Positions 53,420-63,378 of a DNA stretch of 64,000 bases are shown here, piece by piece (within the stretch, counting starts at the first letter, position 1; every line of letters starts with the position of its first letter). The notes under the pieces are model-generated. The model saw only the letters and a list, made by a program, of their open reading frames with translations, searched no databases and was not told the origin of the DNA. The stretch is from assembly GCF_023053635.1 (NCBI RefSeq), contig NC_086183.1:28717501-28781500 (forward strand), in the 5' to 3' direction. The position numbers and the translations under genes were made by a program. This stretch comes from Elgaria multicarinata webbii. Lineage: Eukaryota; Chordata; Lepidosauria; Squamata; Anguidae.

Positions 53420-54600
53420 ACCTGACAGCTCTTTGTGCTAGGTGCAATTTCCAACACCAGCCCCATGAATTACACCTGCGATGGTGGTCATCTTCTCAGG
53501 CCTTATGAACGTTTACAAACTCCTGTCCCACCCAAAGACAAGCTAGGGCGGGTGACAGGCAGCCAGCGCAGGTAGTTCAGAGATCCTCCTGACTTCCAAG
53601 GTTATTACAAGTGATGAGCTGAGACGTTTGAGTACCCTTTAAAAGGGTCCGGTTGTCATGGAGATCCAAGCATGATGCAACGATGGTGGCACGGCATCCC
53701 AACTCCTTGATTTACAATGGGTTTTCCAGTGTGTTTCCTCTACAACTTTGGGCCATCCGCCTTCGTCACCTTAAAGTGGTGCAACTCAAACGACACCGAA
53801 AGGCCCAAACAAGGCAAACAGTGAAGCCATCACCGAACTCTTGTGCAACAGCTCTGGCTTCCTTCCTTCTGTAGGACAAAAAGAGAAGCAGCGAAGGAGA
53901 GGTAGTTTGTCTCGCCCGGGCAGAAGGAAGCTGATCAGAGGGACCTGAGCTTTCGTCAGGAGGACAGCATCTCCCCGTCCACCCCACGCCTCGGCTACAT
54001 TTTGCAGTTGTGCAGTCTACCTCCGTGGGACAAGGTGACAATGAACCTACCCAGCAGCCAGCAGGGATTACTGAAGGCAATTCTTCGGGCAGGTCAGTTA
54101 GAAAAAGCAAACTACTAACGTCTACACCTTGCAAGCTGGCAAGAAGATTCCCTGTTGTGGTGGTGGTGGATGATGATGATGATGATGATAGAATATAGAT
54201 AAAGAGTATTAATCGTCACCCAATTAAAGAAAAGTTAGTCAGTTCATCAAACTAGTTCAATCAATTGATTAGACTGGTAAATCTGCACTTGACTACGGGC
54301 ATAATTCAGTCAATGCATGTTTAGACATAAAGAAATCCTGTTCCCAGCACCTGTCTTTTTGTCATAAAAAAGTAAATAAGGGCACAATTTTATGAATGTT
54401 TAGACAAAAAAAAAAACACCTTCAACTCCCAGCATTCCCCAGCCATGCTGGGACTTTTTCTCTGTCTAAACATGGACGGTATCACAACTGAAAGAATTGT
54501 TTGAATCTCAAACTAAGTTTGTGGGCAGCAGAGGGCTTCCAGGGATGAGGGCATGGTGCTTCAAGGTGTGGAACTTCTCTGAAAATGGAAATCCATTGAT
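53420..54600. other. Region upstream of the two-domain gene, unassigned
   Basis: No leader exon could be identified. A short GATGATGAT run lies near 54170. An acceptor-like TTTTGCAG near 54007 is followed by an open stretch (VQSTSVGQGDNEPTQQ) without known similarity. Confidence 0.25.
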
Positions 54601-54620
54601 CCCAGTGATCAGCAGGTAGA

Positions 54621-54791
54621 CAGTGGAGGCTGGTGGCTCCGATGTCAGAGGGCTGTGAATCCGCTCTGGGTTTCAGCCAGAACCAGCCAGAACTCTAAAT
54701 GAGCTCTCCAAGGTGCAAAGTGTTCGAGTTCTGGCTGAGACCTGGAGCAGATTCAATGTCCCACTGACAATGGAGCCACCAACCACCACTG
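54621..54791. mobile_element. hAT-like MITE of the CAGTGG family
   Basis: CAGTGGAGGCTGGTGGCTCC to GGAGCCACCAACCACCACTG, the clearest inverted ends in the family. The flanking 8-mers are not alike. Confidence 0.7.
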
Positions 54792-54861
54792 GATGTGGAG
54801 CTTCGCCTGAGACGGAAATAGGCTTAATTTGGATAATTGAGAAGAGTCAACAGGACTGAAA

Positions 54862-55374
54862 GCTTCATCCCATGTACCTGTTTCCGTTGAATTATCCCCT
54901 ACAGCATTTAGCTGTTGTTGTTGTTGCTAGCTAAATCACACCCCAGCGCTCCTAAGATCCTTTGCATACCAGGAAAAGGGTTTATGGGGGGAAATGTAAA
55001 AAATCATAATAAAATCAACAGATGACCTAATCCGATTCAAATTTGGTATGCTTAAAGCTCTCCTTAATATCTATTACTGTGCCAATTTTGATGTCTTTAT
55101 CTTTAAAACTTACGCAGATGTAAGCATTTGTTTAATTTTTTCTGTACACATATCAAAACCTGCTCCCGTGCCCCAGCGGCCGCTCGGAAAACAACAAAGG
55201 ATTCGCTCCAAAAGTAGTACCAAAATAGGTTGGTTCTTCTGGTGAAGAAGCACAATTAAGGCTGGATGCATGGACGTACTTCACAGTCAAAGCAGATTAT
55301 AAACTGGAAAACTTCAGAGTCCTTTGCACGCAATTCTCAGTGATCGCACAGTAAAACGCTGGTGTGATAAAGCT
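54862..55374 (+). repeat. Unclassified repeat family X, copy 3
   Basis: GCTTCATCCCATGTACCTG to CGCTGGTGTGATAAAGCT. It ends only 36 bases before the first Ig exon of the fifth gene, close to the acceptor. Confidence 0.72.
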
Positions 55375-55410
55375 ATGAATCTCTCATTTCCTTTCCCTCT
55401 TGCTTTGCAG

Positions 55411-55812
55411 GCTTCATCCTGGCCCTTGTTTTGCAGGTGGTACCAGCACAGCAAAGTTTTTCTGTGAACCCCCAACCACGACATCCTAAATGGGGTCAGA
55501 ATGTCACCCTTCAGCTAGTGGGAGCCCCACCCAGCACCCAGATTGTAGAGTGCCAGTGGGGCCGAAGCTCTCCGACAGAGAGCCAAGTTTCCATTCTTAC
55601 CTACACCCCACAGAGAAGTCCCAAGATTACAAACGGCCACGCCTTCAGCGGGCGGGAGACCCTGGGAAAAGACTGTGTCTTGCATATCACATGGCTGACG
55701 CGCAAGGACACAGGAAACTACACTGTGACGATACAGACGGCTGCAAGCAAGGAGAACGAAAACCTAGGCTCAGGACCACGAAGCACAGCCTCTGCCTTTG
55801 TAGACATCTCTG
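55411..55812 (+). CDS. Two-domain gene: first V-type Ig exon
   Basis: Acceptor CTTGCTTTGCAG, donor GTAAGT; phase 1 at both ends. FILALVLQVVPAQQ finishes a signal peptide whose first part must come from an unseen leader. The domain: VTLQLVGA (no strand B Cys), VECQWGRS (strand C), FSGRET, KDCVLHI (strand E), DTGNYTV (no strand F Cys). It is longer than the array domains because of a loop before strand G (NENLGSGPRS). Confidence 0.78.
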
Positions 55813-55852
55813 GTAAGTGTTAACACCTATCTTAGAAGTTGCCATCTTAGAA

Positions 55853-56036
55853 GCTGCAGGAGCCCTGCCCTCTTTTAAAATGGTCACTCTAGTATAGCTC
55901 CTGCAGCTTTAACTGTTGTGATGAAGAGGGAATCTCACCAGGTTCCCCATATATACAAATGAAACCTGCTGAAATTCCCTTTTCTATGCAACTGTTAAAG
56001 ATACAGGAGCTCTGTCCTCCTTTTCATAGAGTCACC
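55853..56036. mobile_element. Partial copy of the palindromic TAGGGTGACC MITE
   Basis: GGAGCCCTGCCCTCTTTTAA, CCATATATACAAATG and GGAGCTCTGTCCTCCTTTTC match the central and right parts of 21131-21450. Confidence 0.65.
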
Positions 56037-56040
56037 ATGA

Positions 56041-56397
56041 GGGATTCTACACGTCGTACAGAGGGCGCTTCCATGCGCCCCCAGTGCGCCCCGAAAGTGA
56101 TCATGTAGCTTGCCTGTTCGAAGAGACAAGGAAGAGGCGTCCTTGCCACCGCCGCCGCCACCCACCTACCTCCTCGCCAGCCGGGTCAGAGAGCTCAGCG
56201 GAAGAAGGCGGGGAGCCACCCCGCCTTCTTCCGCCGAGCTCTCCGACCCGGCCGGCGAGGAGGTAGGTGGGTGGCGGCAGCGGCGGTGGCGGCAAAGACG
56301 CCTCTTCCTCATCTCTTCGAACAGGCAAGCTACACGATCGCTTTCGGGGCGCACTGGGGGCGCATGGAAGCGCCCTCAGTACGACGTGTAGAATCCC
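56041..56397. mobile_element. Large palindromic DNA element, copy 2
   Basis: GGGATTCTACACGTCGTAC and GTACGACGTGTAGAATCCC are inverted ends; the arms continue CGCTTCCATGCGCCCCCAGT against its complement. The centre is GC-rich like that of 7055-7466, with GAGAGCTCAGCGGAAGAAGG folding back on itself. It lies in the intron between the two Ig exons. Confidence 0.8.
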
Positions 56398-56558
56398 CCC
56401 ATATTAAAGTCTACAGATCTGCTGTTGAGGTGCAGGAGCGCAGTCTGGTGAAATTACCAAAAAAAAAAAAAAAAAATTGTCCAGATTGTTTCCAAAGTTT
56501 TATTTTTCTGCTCTGCCAATCCTAAACCATGCAAATTTCTTCTCAACTCTGTTTGCAG

Positions 56559-56927
56559 AACCAACATCCGTCAGGATTGAGCAGAATCTAAAAGATCCCC
56601 GTCAAGGTCAAACTGTCAACCTGAATCTACAAAACCCCCCAAAACGATTTTCTGTGTGTGAATGGTCCAAAGAAACAGGTCCAGGGTTTTATCAAATAGT
56701 GCAGACGTACGTCCCAGGGCAGCGGAACCCGCAAGAGAGTAAACATACGGTGAAAGAGGACTGCTCCATATCCATCAAGGATCTCAACCCAACTGATGAT
56801 GGGATCTACATGGCACGGATAGAGGTTCCTTTGGAACCACAGAAGGACACGGAGAACCCAGAGCGCAGAGAAGATAGTCGGGTTTACATGGGAAGGGTGA
56901 CTTTGAAGGTGCTCTCACAAGCTACCA
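56559..56927 (+). CDS. Two-domain gene: second V-type Ig exon
   Basis: Acceptor CTGTTTGCAG, donor GTAAGT; phase 1 at both ends. EPTSVRIEQNL leads into VNLNLQNP (no strand B Cys), SVCEWSKE (strand C), KEDCSISI (strand E) and DDGIYMARIEV (no strand F Cys). It keeps the same unusual cysteine pair as the first domain, so it is a duplicated V-type domain rather than an IgC2 domain. The loop before strand G is charged (DTENPERREDSR). Confidence 0.78.
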
Positions 56928-57387
56928 GTAAGTGTTCATCTTCTTTGGAGCCCAGAAAATACTGGGAAATCAGAGAATGGCAAAGCTACAGCTGCCCCCC
57001 AAATAAAGGAATCTGACAGCACAATACCATGCATGTCTACTCAGAAGTAATTCCCACTGAGTTCATTGGGGCTTACTCCCGAGTAAGCCATTCCCTATCT
57101 AGAGCCCTCCAGATGTGTAGTCTAACACATCTGGGTTGGGGAAGGCACAAGTACACGATTGCAGACCGAATAGATTCGTTGTATGAATGTTGGTTGACTT
57201 GCTCTGTCAGTTAAATTGGCATATATTTGCATATGGGTAAAAGCAATCATCCTAAAGCAAGGAGAATACTTTCATTTTTTTAAAAAAAGAGAGATACATA
57301 TATGACACGGCAGCAGGCATCACCTTATTGACTTATTAAACTTATGAGTTGCCCTAAAGCCAAACTTCCTACAGCAATGTACTCAGT

Positions 57388-57869
57388 GGCCCTGTTCAGA
57401 AGGCACCTTAAACCATGGCTTTAACCATGGTGAATAAAGCAAAAGGCCTTATTCACCATGGTTAAAGCCATGGTTTAAGGTGTCTTCTGAATACAGACCG
57501 GCTTTCTGGCTTAATCACCATGGTTAAAGCCATGGTTTAAGGTGTCTTCTGAATACAGACCGGCTTTCTGGTTTAACCACCATGGTTAAAGTCATGGTTT
57601 AAGGTGTCTTCTGAATACAGACCGGCTTTCTGGTTTAACCACCATGGTTAAAGCCATGGTTTAAGGTGTCTTCTGAATACAGACCAGCTTTCTGGCTTAA
57701 CCACCATGGTTAAAGGCATGGTTTAAGGTGTCTTCTGAATACAGACCAGCTTTCTGGCTTAACCACCATGGTTAAAGCCATGGTTTAAGGTGTCTTCTGA
57801 ATACAGACCGGCTTTCTGGCTTAACCACCATGGTTAAAGGCATGGTTTAAGGTGTCTTCTGAACGGGCC
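57388..57869. repeat. 62-bp tandem repeat inside a palindromic element
   Basis: TGTCTTCTGAATACAG recurs at 57481, 57543, 57605, 57667, 57729 and 57791, and TGTCTTCTGAACGGGCC ends the run at 57853: exact 62-bp spacing. The outer ends GGCCCTGTTCAGAAGG and CTTCTGAACGGGCC are inverted, so the array is an amplified arm of a MITE. Confidence 0.9.
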
Positions 57870-57879
57870 CGACATGGGT

Positions 57880-58450
57880 GAAATTCGATCTATGTTTAGA
57901 GAGAAAAAATTCCTACAACTCCCAACTGGCTAGGGAATGCTCAGAGTTGTAGGACTTTTTTCACTCTAAAAATGCATAGGATCGCACCCTTAAAATCAAT
58001 AAAACCAATATATCCTTGCAATAAAATAAAATAATAGGCACAAAAAAGCGGAAAACACGATTTATAAAAGCTGTAACTGAAAAAAAGCAGGGAAGGTAGC
58101 AAACACAAAAGGTCTAAAATAATCATGATGATAAAAGCAGCTCCAATCAGAGTTTTCAAGATAAAGAAAATAAAATCTATACTAAGGAAAGAGGATGGTC
58201 TACTTGCTCATCATCAGCATAGCATCAAGACTGTGACCCCTAGAACCCTGAAACTGGGCATGTAGGGGCCCTAAAAGTATGCACCTCAGCGTTATTTGGA
58301 TTTTAAAACATATTAATTAACTTTCATTAGTTCAAATGTGACAGTGACAGTGTGTTCGAAGCATGCAGTACCAGTTTCAGTCATGGGGTGGCAGACTCCC
58401 CTAAACTGCAGAGTTCAAAGCCAGGAGCGATCAGTAGGACGAGTGATAGT
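57880..58450. other. Intron of the two-domain gene, unassigned
   Basis: No exon recognised. TCCTACAACTCCCAACTGGC and its inverted partner near 57940 form a short palindrome. Confidence 0.3.
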
Positions 58451-58452
58451 TA

Positions 58453-58604
58453 CCGTATTTCTTCGATTCTAAGACGCCATCGATTGTAAAACGCACACTA
58501 ATTTCAGTACCACCAACAGAAAGAAAAAAAAACCTAAGACGCACCCCATTTTTAGAGATGTTTATATGGGGAAAAAAGTGTGTCTTAGAATCGAAGAAAT
58601 AGGG
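58453..58604. mobile_element. Tc1/mariner-like MITE with TA flanks, copy 2
   Basis: CCGTATTTCTTCGATTCTAA and TTAGAATCGAAGAAATAGGG are inverted ends, each beside TA (58451-58452 and 58605-58606). Confidence 0.8.
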
Positions 58605-58902
58605 TACATGCAGCCCTGTCACTGATGCTGTGGGGCAGACCACTCTCAAGGGAACGGAGTGGACAGAGCCCTCCCTTAGGCGGCTACAGGGGCGCACCAT
58701 TGCCTAGGGTTACCAATGGGCATGCCTTCAATCAGACGGGACAGGTACGACATGCCCAACGTTGACACCTGCGGGCTACTTCAACCCATGTGGAACCGAG
58801 CCTAAGGATGTCCAACACCAGATAATTCAGCCCTTTTGGGGCACACTGGATTTCTGCAGCACCCTTGACTCAGGTAGCATTTGTGAGCTGAGCCATGGGT
58901 TT

Positions 58903-58903
58903 T

Positions 58904-58965
<62 letters not shown>
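58903..58965. repeat. (ATT)n microsatellite
   Basis: About 20 ATT units. Confidence 0.95.
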
Positions 58966-59443
58966 TACATAAATAGCCATGTGTGCAAATAGCAGCCACT
59001 ATTTGTGCAAGTGGTTACTTAGGCATATCTTTAAAAAGAAAAAAGAAAAATGGAAAATCCACTGGATTGCCTGATTTGCTGCTAACCGAGTCGAGCCAGC
59101 TAGGGGAAGTTGGAATGGAGCACAACAATCCCGCCCCCCACCCAATGGGGCGGCGTAGAGGGAGAGGTGCCATTACAGACCTTGACAATAGCTCTGGAGA
59201 ATCATCTCTTTTCTCCAGACTTTTGAGATGAAGGGAATTTGCGATGAAGGGAATGTAGCTAGTGATATATGTACTGAAGTTTTGTATTTTACTAGACTAT
59301 GTTTTCATTTTTAGCAGAGATGGGCGACTCAGTCAGTTTCACTTTCTCCACATTTTAAATCTCAAGTTTATGAGGAACTTTGCAGGTTTTTTATAAGTTC
59401 ACATCAAAAACACGGAATGAAATTCTCACCCATCTGCATTTGA

Positions 59444-59960
59444 GAATCATAGAATCATAGAATAGTAGAGTTGGAAGAGGCCTATAAGGCCATCGAGTCC
59501 AGCCCCCTGCTCAATGCAGGAATCCACCCTAAAGCATACCTGACAGATGGTTGTCCAGATGCCTCTTTAATGCCTTTTGTGTGGGAGAGGCCACAACCTC
59601 CCTAGTTAACTGGTTCCATTGTCGTACTGCTCTAACAGTCAGGAAGTTTTTCCTAATGTCCAGCTGAAATCTGGCTTCCTGTAACTTGAGCCCGTTATTC
59701 CGTGTCCTGCACTCTGGGATGATCAAGAAGAGATCCTGGCCCTCCTCTGTGTGTCAACCTTTTAAATATTTGAAGAGTGCTATCATGTCTCCCCTCAATC
59801 TTCTCTTCTCCAGGCTAAACATGCCCAGTTCTTTTAGTCTCTCTTCATAGGGCTTTGTTTCCAGACCCCTGATCATCCTGGTTACCCTCCTCTGAACACG
59901 CTCCAGCTTGTCTGAGTCCTTCTTGAATTGTAGAGCCCAGAACTGGACACAATATTGGGA
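59444..59960 (-). mobile_element. CR1-type LINE 3' end
   Basis: Minus-strand text codes FQLDIRKNFLTVRAV and RHLDNHLSGML, and terminal ATAGAATCATAGAATAG repeats sit at 59444. Confidence 0.88.
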
Positions 59961-60234
59961 TAAATTAAATAACTATGTGTTATTCCCAACATGGAGAGGA
60001 CCATGTTGTACCTGGCTGCCATGTGTGGCTAGCTGTTGAAGATGAGGAGTCTGTCACAAAATAAAGGTGGCAGCCCTAATGCAGTAACACAAACCTGGTT
60101 GAATTCACAGGGATTCAAAGCCCTGCTGTCCGGATGAATGAACCCATCAATTTTGCTTTAACACAACTGGTTTTCTTATGTCTGCTGTTCATTCCATCTA
60201 TTTATGGAGAAATTTGCACATTTTGAAAAGTTCA

Positions 60235-60290
<56 letters not shown>
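60235..60290. repeat. (ATT)n microsatellite
   Basis: About 18 ATT units. Confidence 0.95.
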
Positions 60291-60291
<1 letters not shown>

Positions 60292-60688
60292 AGAACCAAA
60301 TGGAATTCTCATCCATCCCTAGTTTTTAGCTGATTTGTATCGGTGGCTGGTTTTGCATGTAAGTTTGTTTTTCTGTTTATATCAAATTTTGAAAACTACC
60401 TTGAGAGGGATTTTCCCTTAAAGGCAGATTACAAATATCTTAAATGAATGAATGAATCGTATGCATGTGTAAGCCAATTTAATTGATTAATTCATTGATC
60501 AATATCAAAGCTCATTTGCTTAATCAACTAAGATTCATTTATAGTAAGCCTGTTTGCGAGGGATCCTACATCCCGTGCGCCTGTGGATTGGCACGGTGCA
60601 ACCATTCGGAATGGCTAAATGCCAGGCGCCGATCCTGGCCATGGTGGTGGAATGCAGGTGCCAACTCTGATCCTTTTCTCTCCCCCAG

Positions 60689-60811
60689 AAAATGACCCAC
60701 AGAAAGGGGGATCGGCTTCCTTGGGCTACAACGCAGGAGTCCTTGTCGCAACTTTGCTTGGATCACTTGCCTGGGCAGACCCGCTGATGGCCATGTTTTC
60801 TATGGTCTTCT
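60689..60811 (+). CDS. Two-domain gene: probable transmembrane exon
   Basis: Acceptor TCTCTCCCCCAG, donor GTGAGT; phase 1 in (as the second Ig exon leaves) and phase 1 out. It codes NDPQKGGSASLGYN, then AGVLVATLLGSLAW, ADPL and MAMFSMVFC. The hydrophobic run is broken by an Asp and is a weaker helix than those of the array units. No cytoplasmic exon was found afterwards; TAA follows the donor in frame if it is not spliced. Confidence 0.55.
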
Positions 60812-60921
60812 GTGAGTAACACCCACCACTTTGCGGGAAGGGAACCCAGGACACAGAGATGGGTGTAAGGACTAGTGGTTACATTAAGGATGAGGTCAAG
60901 CTGTTGGAGGAGGTGTGAGTG

Positions 60922-61341
60922 TAGAGTGACCATATTTGGGAAACCAAAAAAGAGGACACCTAGTGTGTGTGGGGGGGGAAGCAGCTTTCTGAGTCCTGCA
61001 AAAAGTACGTTATTCCCCCGCCACCTTAAAGAACGCGATTGGAGCGGAGGAGGGGAAAGGATTTCATTCTGCACCACCACCATCCACTCCAATTGGGGCC
61101 TTTTCTATAATGTCCACGAATGACCCACTTTCCCCTTTAAGACCTCAATTGGAGCTCGGGGTGGGGGAATGATGTGCCTCAAGAAAGCATGTCACTCCCT
61201 CCTGCCATGCTAATGGCAGCCTTAAAGGGGAAGGTGTGTCATTCCAGGACATTATTGAAAATTATAGAAAATCCCCCCTGACACCATGGAAAGAACAAAA
61301 ACCATGACAAATCCGGGGAAATCCTGACAGTTGGTCACCCT
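60922..61341. mobile_element. hAT-like MITE of about 420 bp, copy 2 (inverted)
   Basis: TAGAGTGACCATATTTGGG to CAGTTGGTCACCCT, the reverse of 52260-52677 over its length. TGTGAG occurs at both flanks. Confidence 0.78.
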
Positions 61342-61564
61342 GTGAGACAGTTGGGACTCACAACGAATGGACTGTTTTCTCGACATTGGGAAGAAAATAT
61401 CTTTTACATTGGTTCCTTTGTTTTAATTATTACACCTTTCCTTCCAAGAGCTCGCAAATATGCCAAGCTGTTCCCCCCCCCTCCCAAATCAGGAAATGAT
61501 TTGCATTTTTCTTTTTAATCAATCTGAATTACACACAAACACACACACACACACACACACATCA

Positions 61565-61965
61565 CTTGACAGTCAGGGATTTTTGAGAATCCTCCCTGAT
61601 CCATGGCTGCCTGTACTGGCCGCAAGGGACAGGGCCTTTTCGGGGGTGGCCCCCCAAGTATGGAATGATCTCCCCGATGAGGCTCGCCTGGCGCCAACAT
61701 TGTTATCTTTTCAGTGCCAGGTCAAGACTTTTCTCTTTTCCCAGGCATTTAACAGCATTTAACAACACTAAGTTTGTTTGTTTTTTAATGGACCCCAGAA
61801 CTATTGTTGTTTGAATGGATAATGTTGTTTTATACTGTTGTTTTTATATTTTTGATGGTTTTAAGTTTTGTATGCTTTTTAATGTTCACTGTCTTTAACT
61901 TTTGAAAACCATCCAGAGAGCTTCGGTTATGGGGCGGTATATAAATTTAATAAAGAAATAAATTC
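61565..61965 (+). mobile_element. L2-like LINE 3' end
   Basis: Codes RDRAFSGVAPQVWNDLPDEA and FLFSQAFNSI, then the GAGAGCTTCGGTTATGGGGC and TAATAAAGAAATAAA tail. A CA run lies just before it (61532-61562). Confidence 0.82.
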
Positions 61966-62439
61966 ATACCACCAGAAAGAACATGAATTAAGCGAGTTGC
62001 ATGGCCCAACTCAGGAAATTTCTGATTTCCTCTTTCTCCCCGCCCTTTTCCAATTTGACAGTAACTAGTCAGGCCCGGGTGTGAGCTTCATGGCCTTGAA
62101 ATGTTTGCTCAAAGAAAAAAATAACCATTTTAGTCCCAATCCCCAGATTCTACTCCATCTTGGATTAAAATCCGATTGCGGAGGCTGTCGACTATCTGCC
62201 TAGGGTTGCGCCCTCCGCCAGAAAGCTCGCTCTGTAAGCTTGGGCTGCCTCCCAGCCTATCCTACCTCAGAGTGTTGTGAGGAGAAAATGGGTGTGAGCT
62301 CCTTGGAGAAAGGACAGAATATCGTATATGTTAAACGAACCCGTTTCTATCACTTTTATAGGCCCTTTCGCTTCACTGAGATCCAAGTTTCTTCCATGAA
62401 TGGTGAATTTGGAAGCAACGGCCTCGCCTCGTCTCCAAA

Positions 62440-63326
62440 TGGTAAGTTAGGGTGATAGTGAGCCTTCGCTGCTGTCGTTCTCTCTCACTGTCAATGATGT
62501 TACGCTTACTCCAGTCAAGGAAGCTCGTAGTCTTGGCTTTATCTTCGACTCCTCGCTCTCCTTTATTCCTCATATTGAGGCAGTAGCTAAATCCTGTCGT
62601 TTCTTCCTGTATAATATTGCCAGGATTCGACCATCTCTGTCTGTCTCTTCTGCCAAGACGCTTGTTCATGCGCTGGTTATTTCTCGGTTGGACTACTGCA
62701 ACCTTCTTCTCTCTGGCCTTCCTTCTTCTCACATCAGTCCATTGGTTTCTGTCCACCACTCTGCTGCTAAGATCATCTTCTTGGCCCGCCGCTCTGACCA
62801 TGTTACTCCACTTCTGAAATCTCTTCACTGGCTTCCAATTCACTTTAGAATCCAATATAAACTTCTCCTGTCGACCTTCAAAGCTTTTCATGGTCTAGCT
62901 CCTTCCTATCTCTCCTCTCTCATCTCACACTATTGCCCCGCTCGTGCTCTTCGCTCCTCTGATGCCATGTTTCTCGCCTGCCCAAGGGTCTCTACTTCCC
63001 TTGTTCGGCTTCGTCCATTTTCTTCTGCTGCCCCTTATCCCTGGAACGCTCTTCCAGAACATCTGAGATCCACAAGTTCAATCGCAGCTTTTAAAGCTCA
63101 GCTAAAAACTTTTTTTTCCTAAAGCCTTTAAAACTTGATGTTGCTTGGACTTTATACTGTTAGTTCTACCCTACCCTGTGTCTGTTTACCCTACCCAGTG
63201 CTTGTTTGCATTCTCTTCCCCTCCTCATTGCTTTACTATGATTTTATTAGATTGTAAGCCTATGCGGCAGGGTCTTGCGATTTACTGTTTTACTCTGTAC
63301 AGCACCATGTACATTGATGGTGCTAT

Positions 63327-63377
<51 letters not shown>
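62440..63377 (+). mobile_element. L2-like LINE 3' half with (AAT)n tail
   Basis: Frames include SRLDYCNLLLSGLPSSHIS, LARRSDHVTPLLKSLHWLPI, SLISHYCPARALRSSD and PYPWNALPEHLRS. The 3' end GCACCATGTACATTGATGGT is followed by an AAT array. It is the plus-strand equivalent of 11638-12240, and its frame is largely open. Confidence 0.88.

Positions 63378-63378
<1 letters not shown>

Noticed and set aside
54010-54198. Frame ending in a Val and Asp run (FPVVVVVDDDDDDD)
   Set aside because: The end is a GTG/GATGAT simple repeat; no splice donor or similarity supports it.
57388-57869. CRISPR-like array because of the regular 62-bp repeats
   Set aside because: There are no unique spacers; the whole 62 bp repeats, and the context is an animal genome.
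62240-62455. Tail exon of the two-domain gene near 62360
   Set aside because: The phase-1 entry needed after 60811 gives a stop after about 12 codons with no motif, and LINE sequence begins right after.
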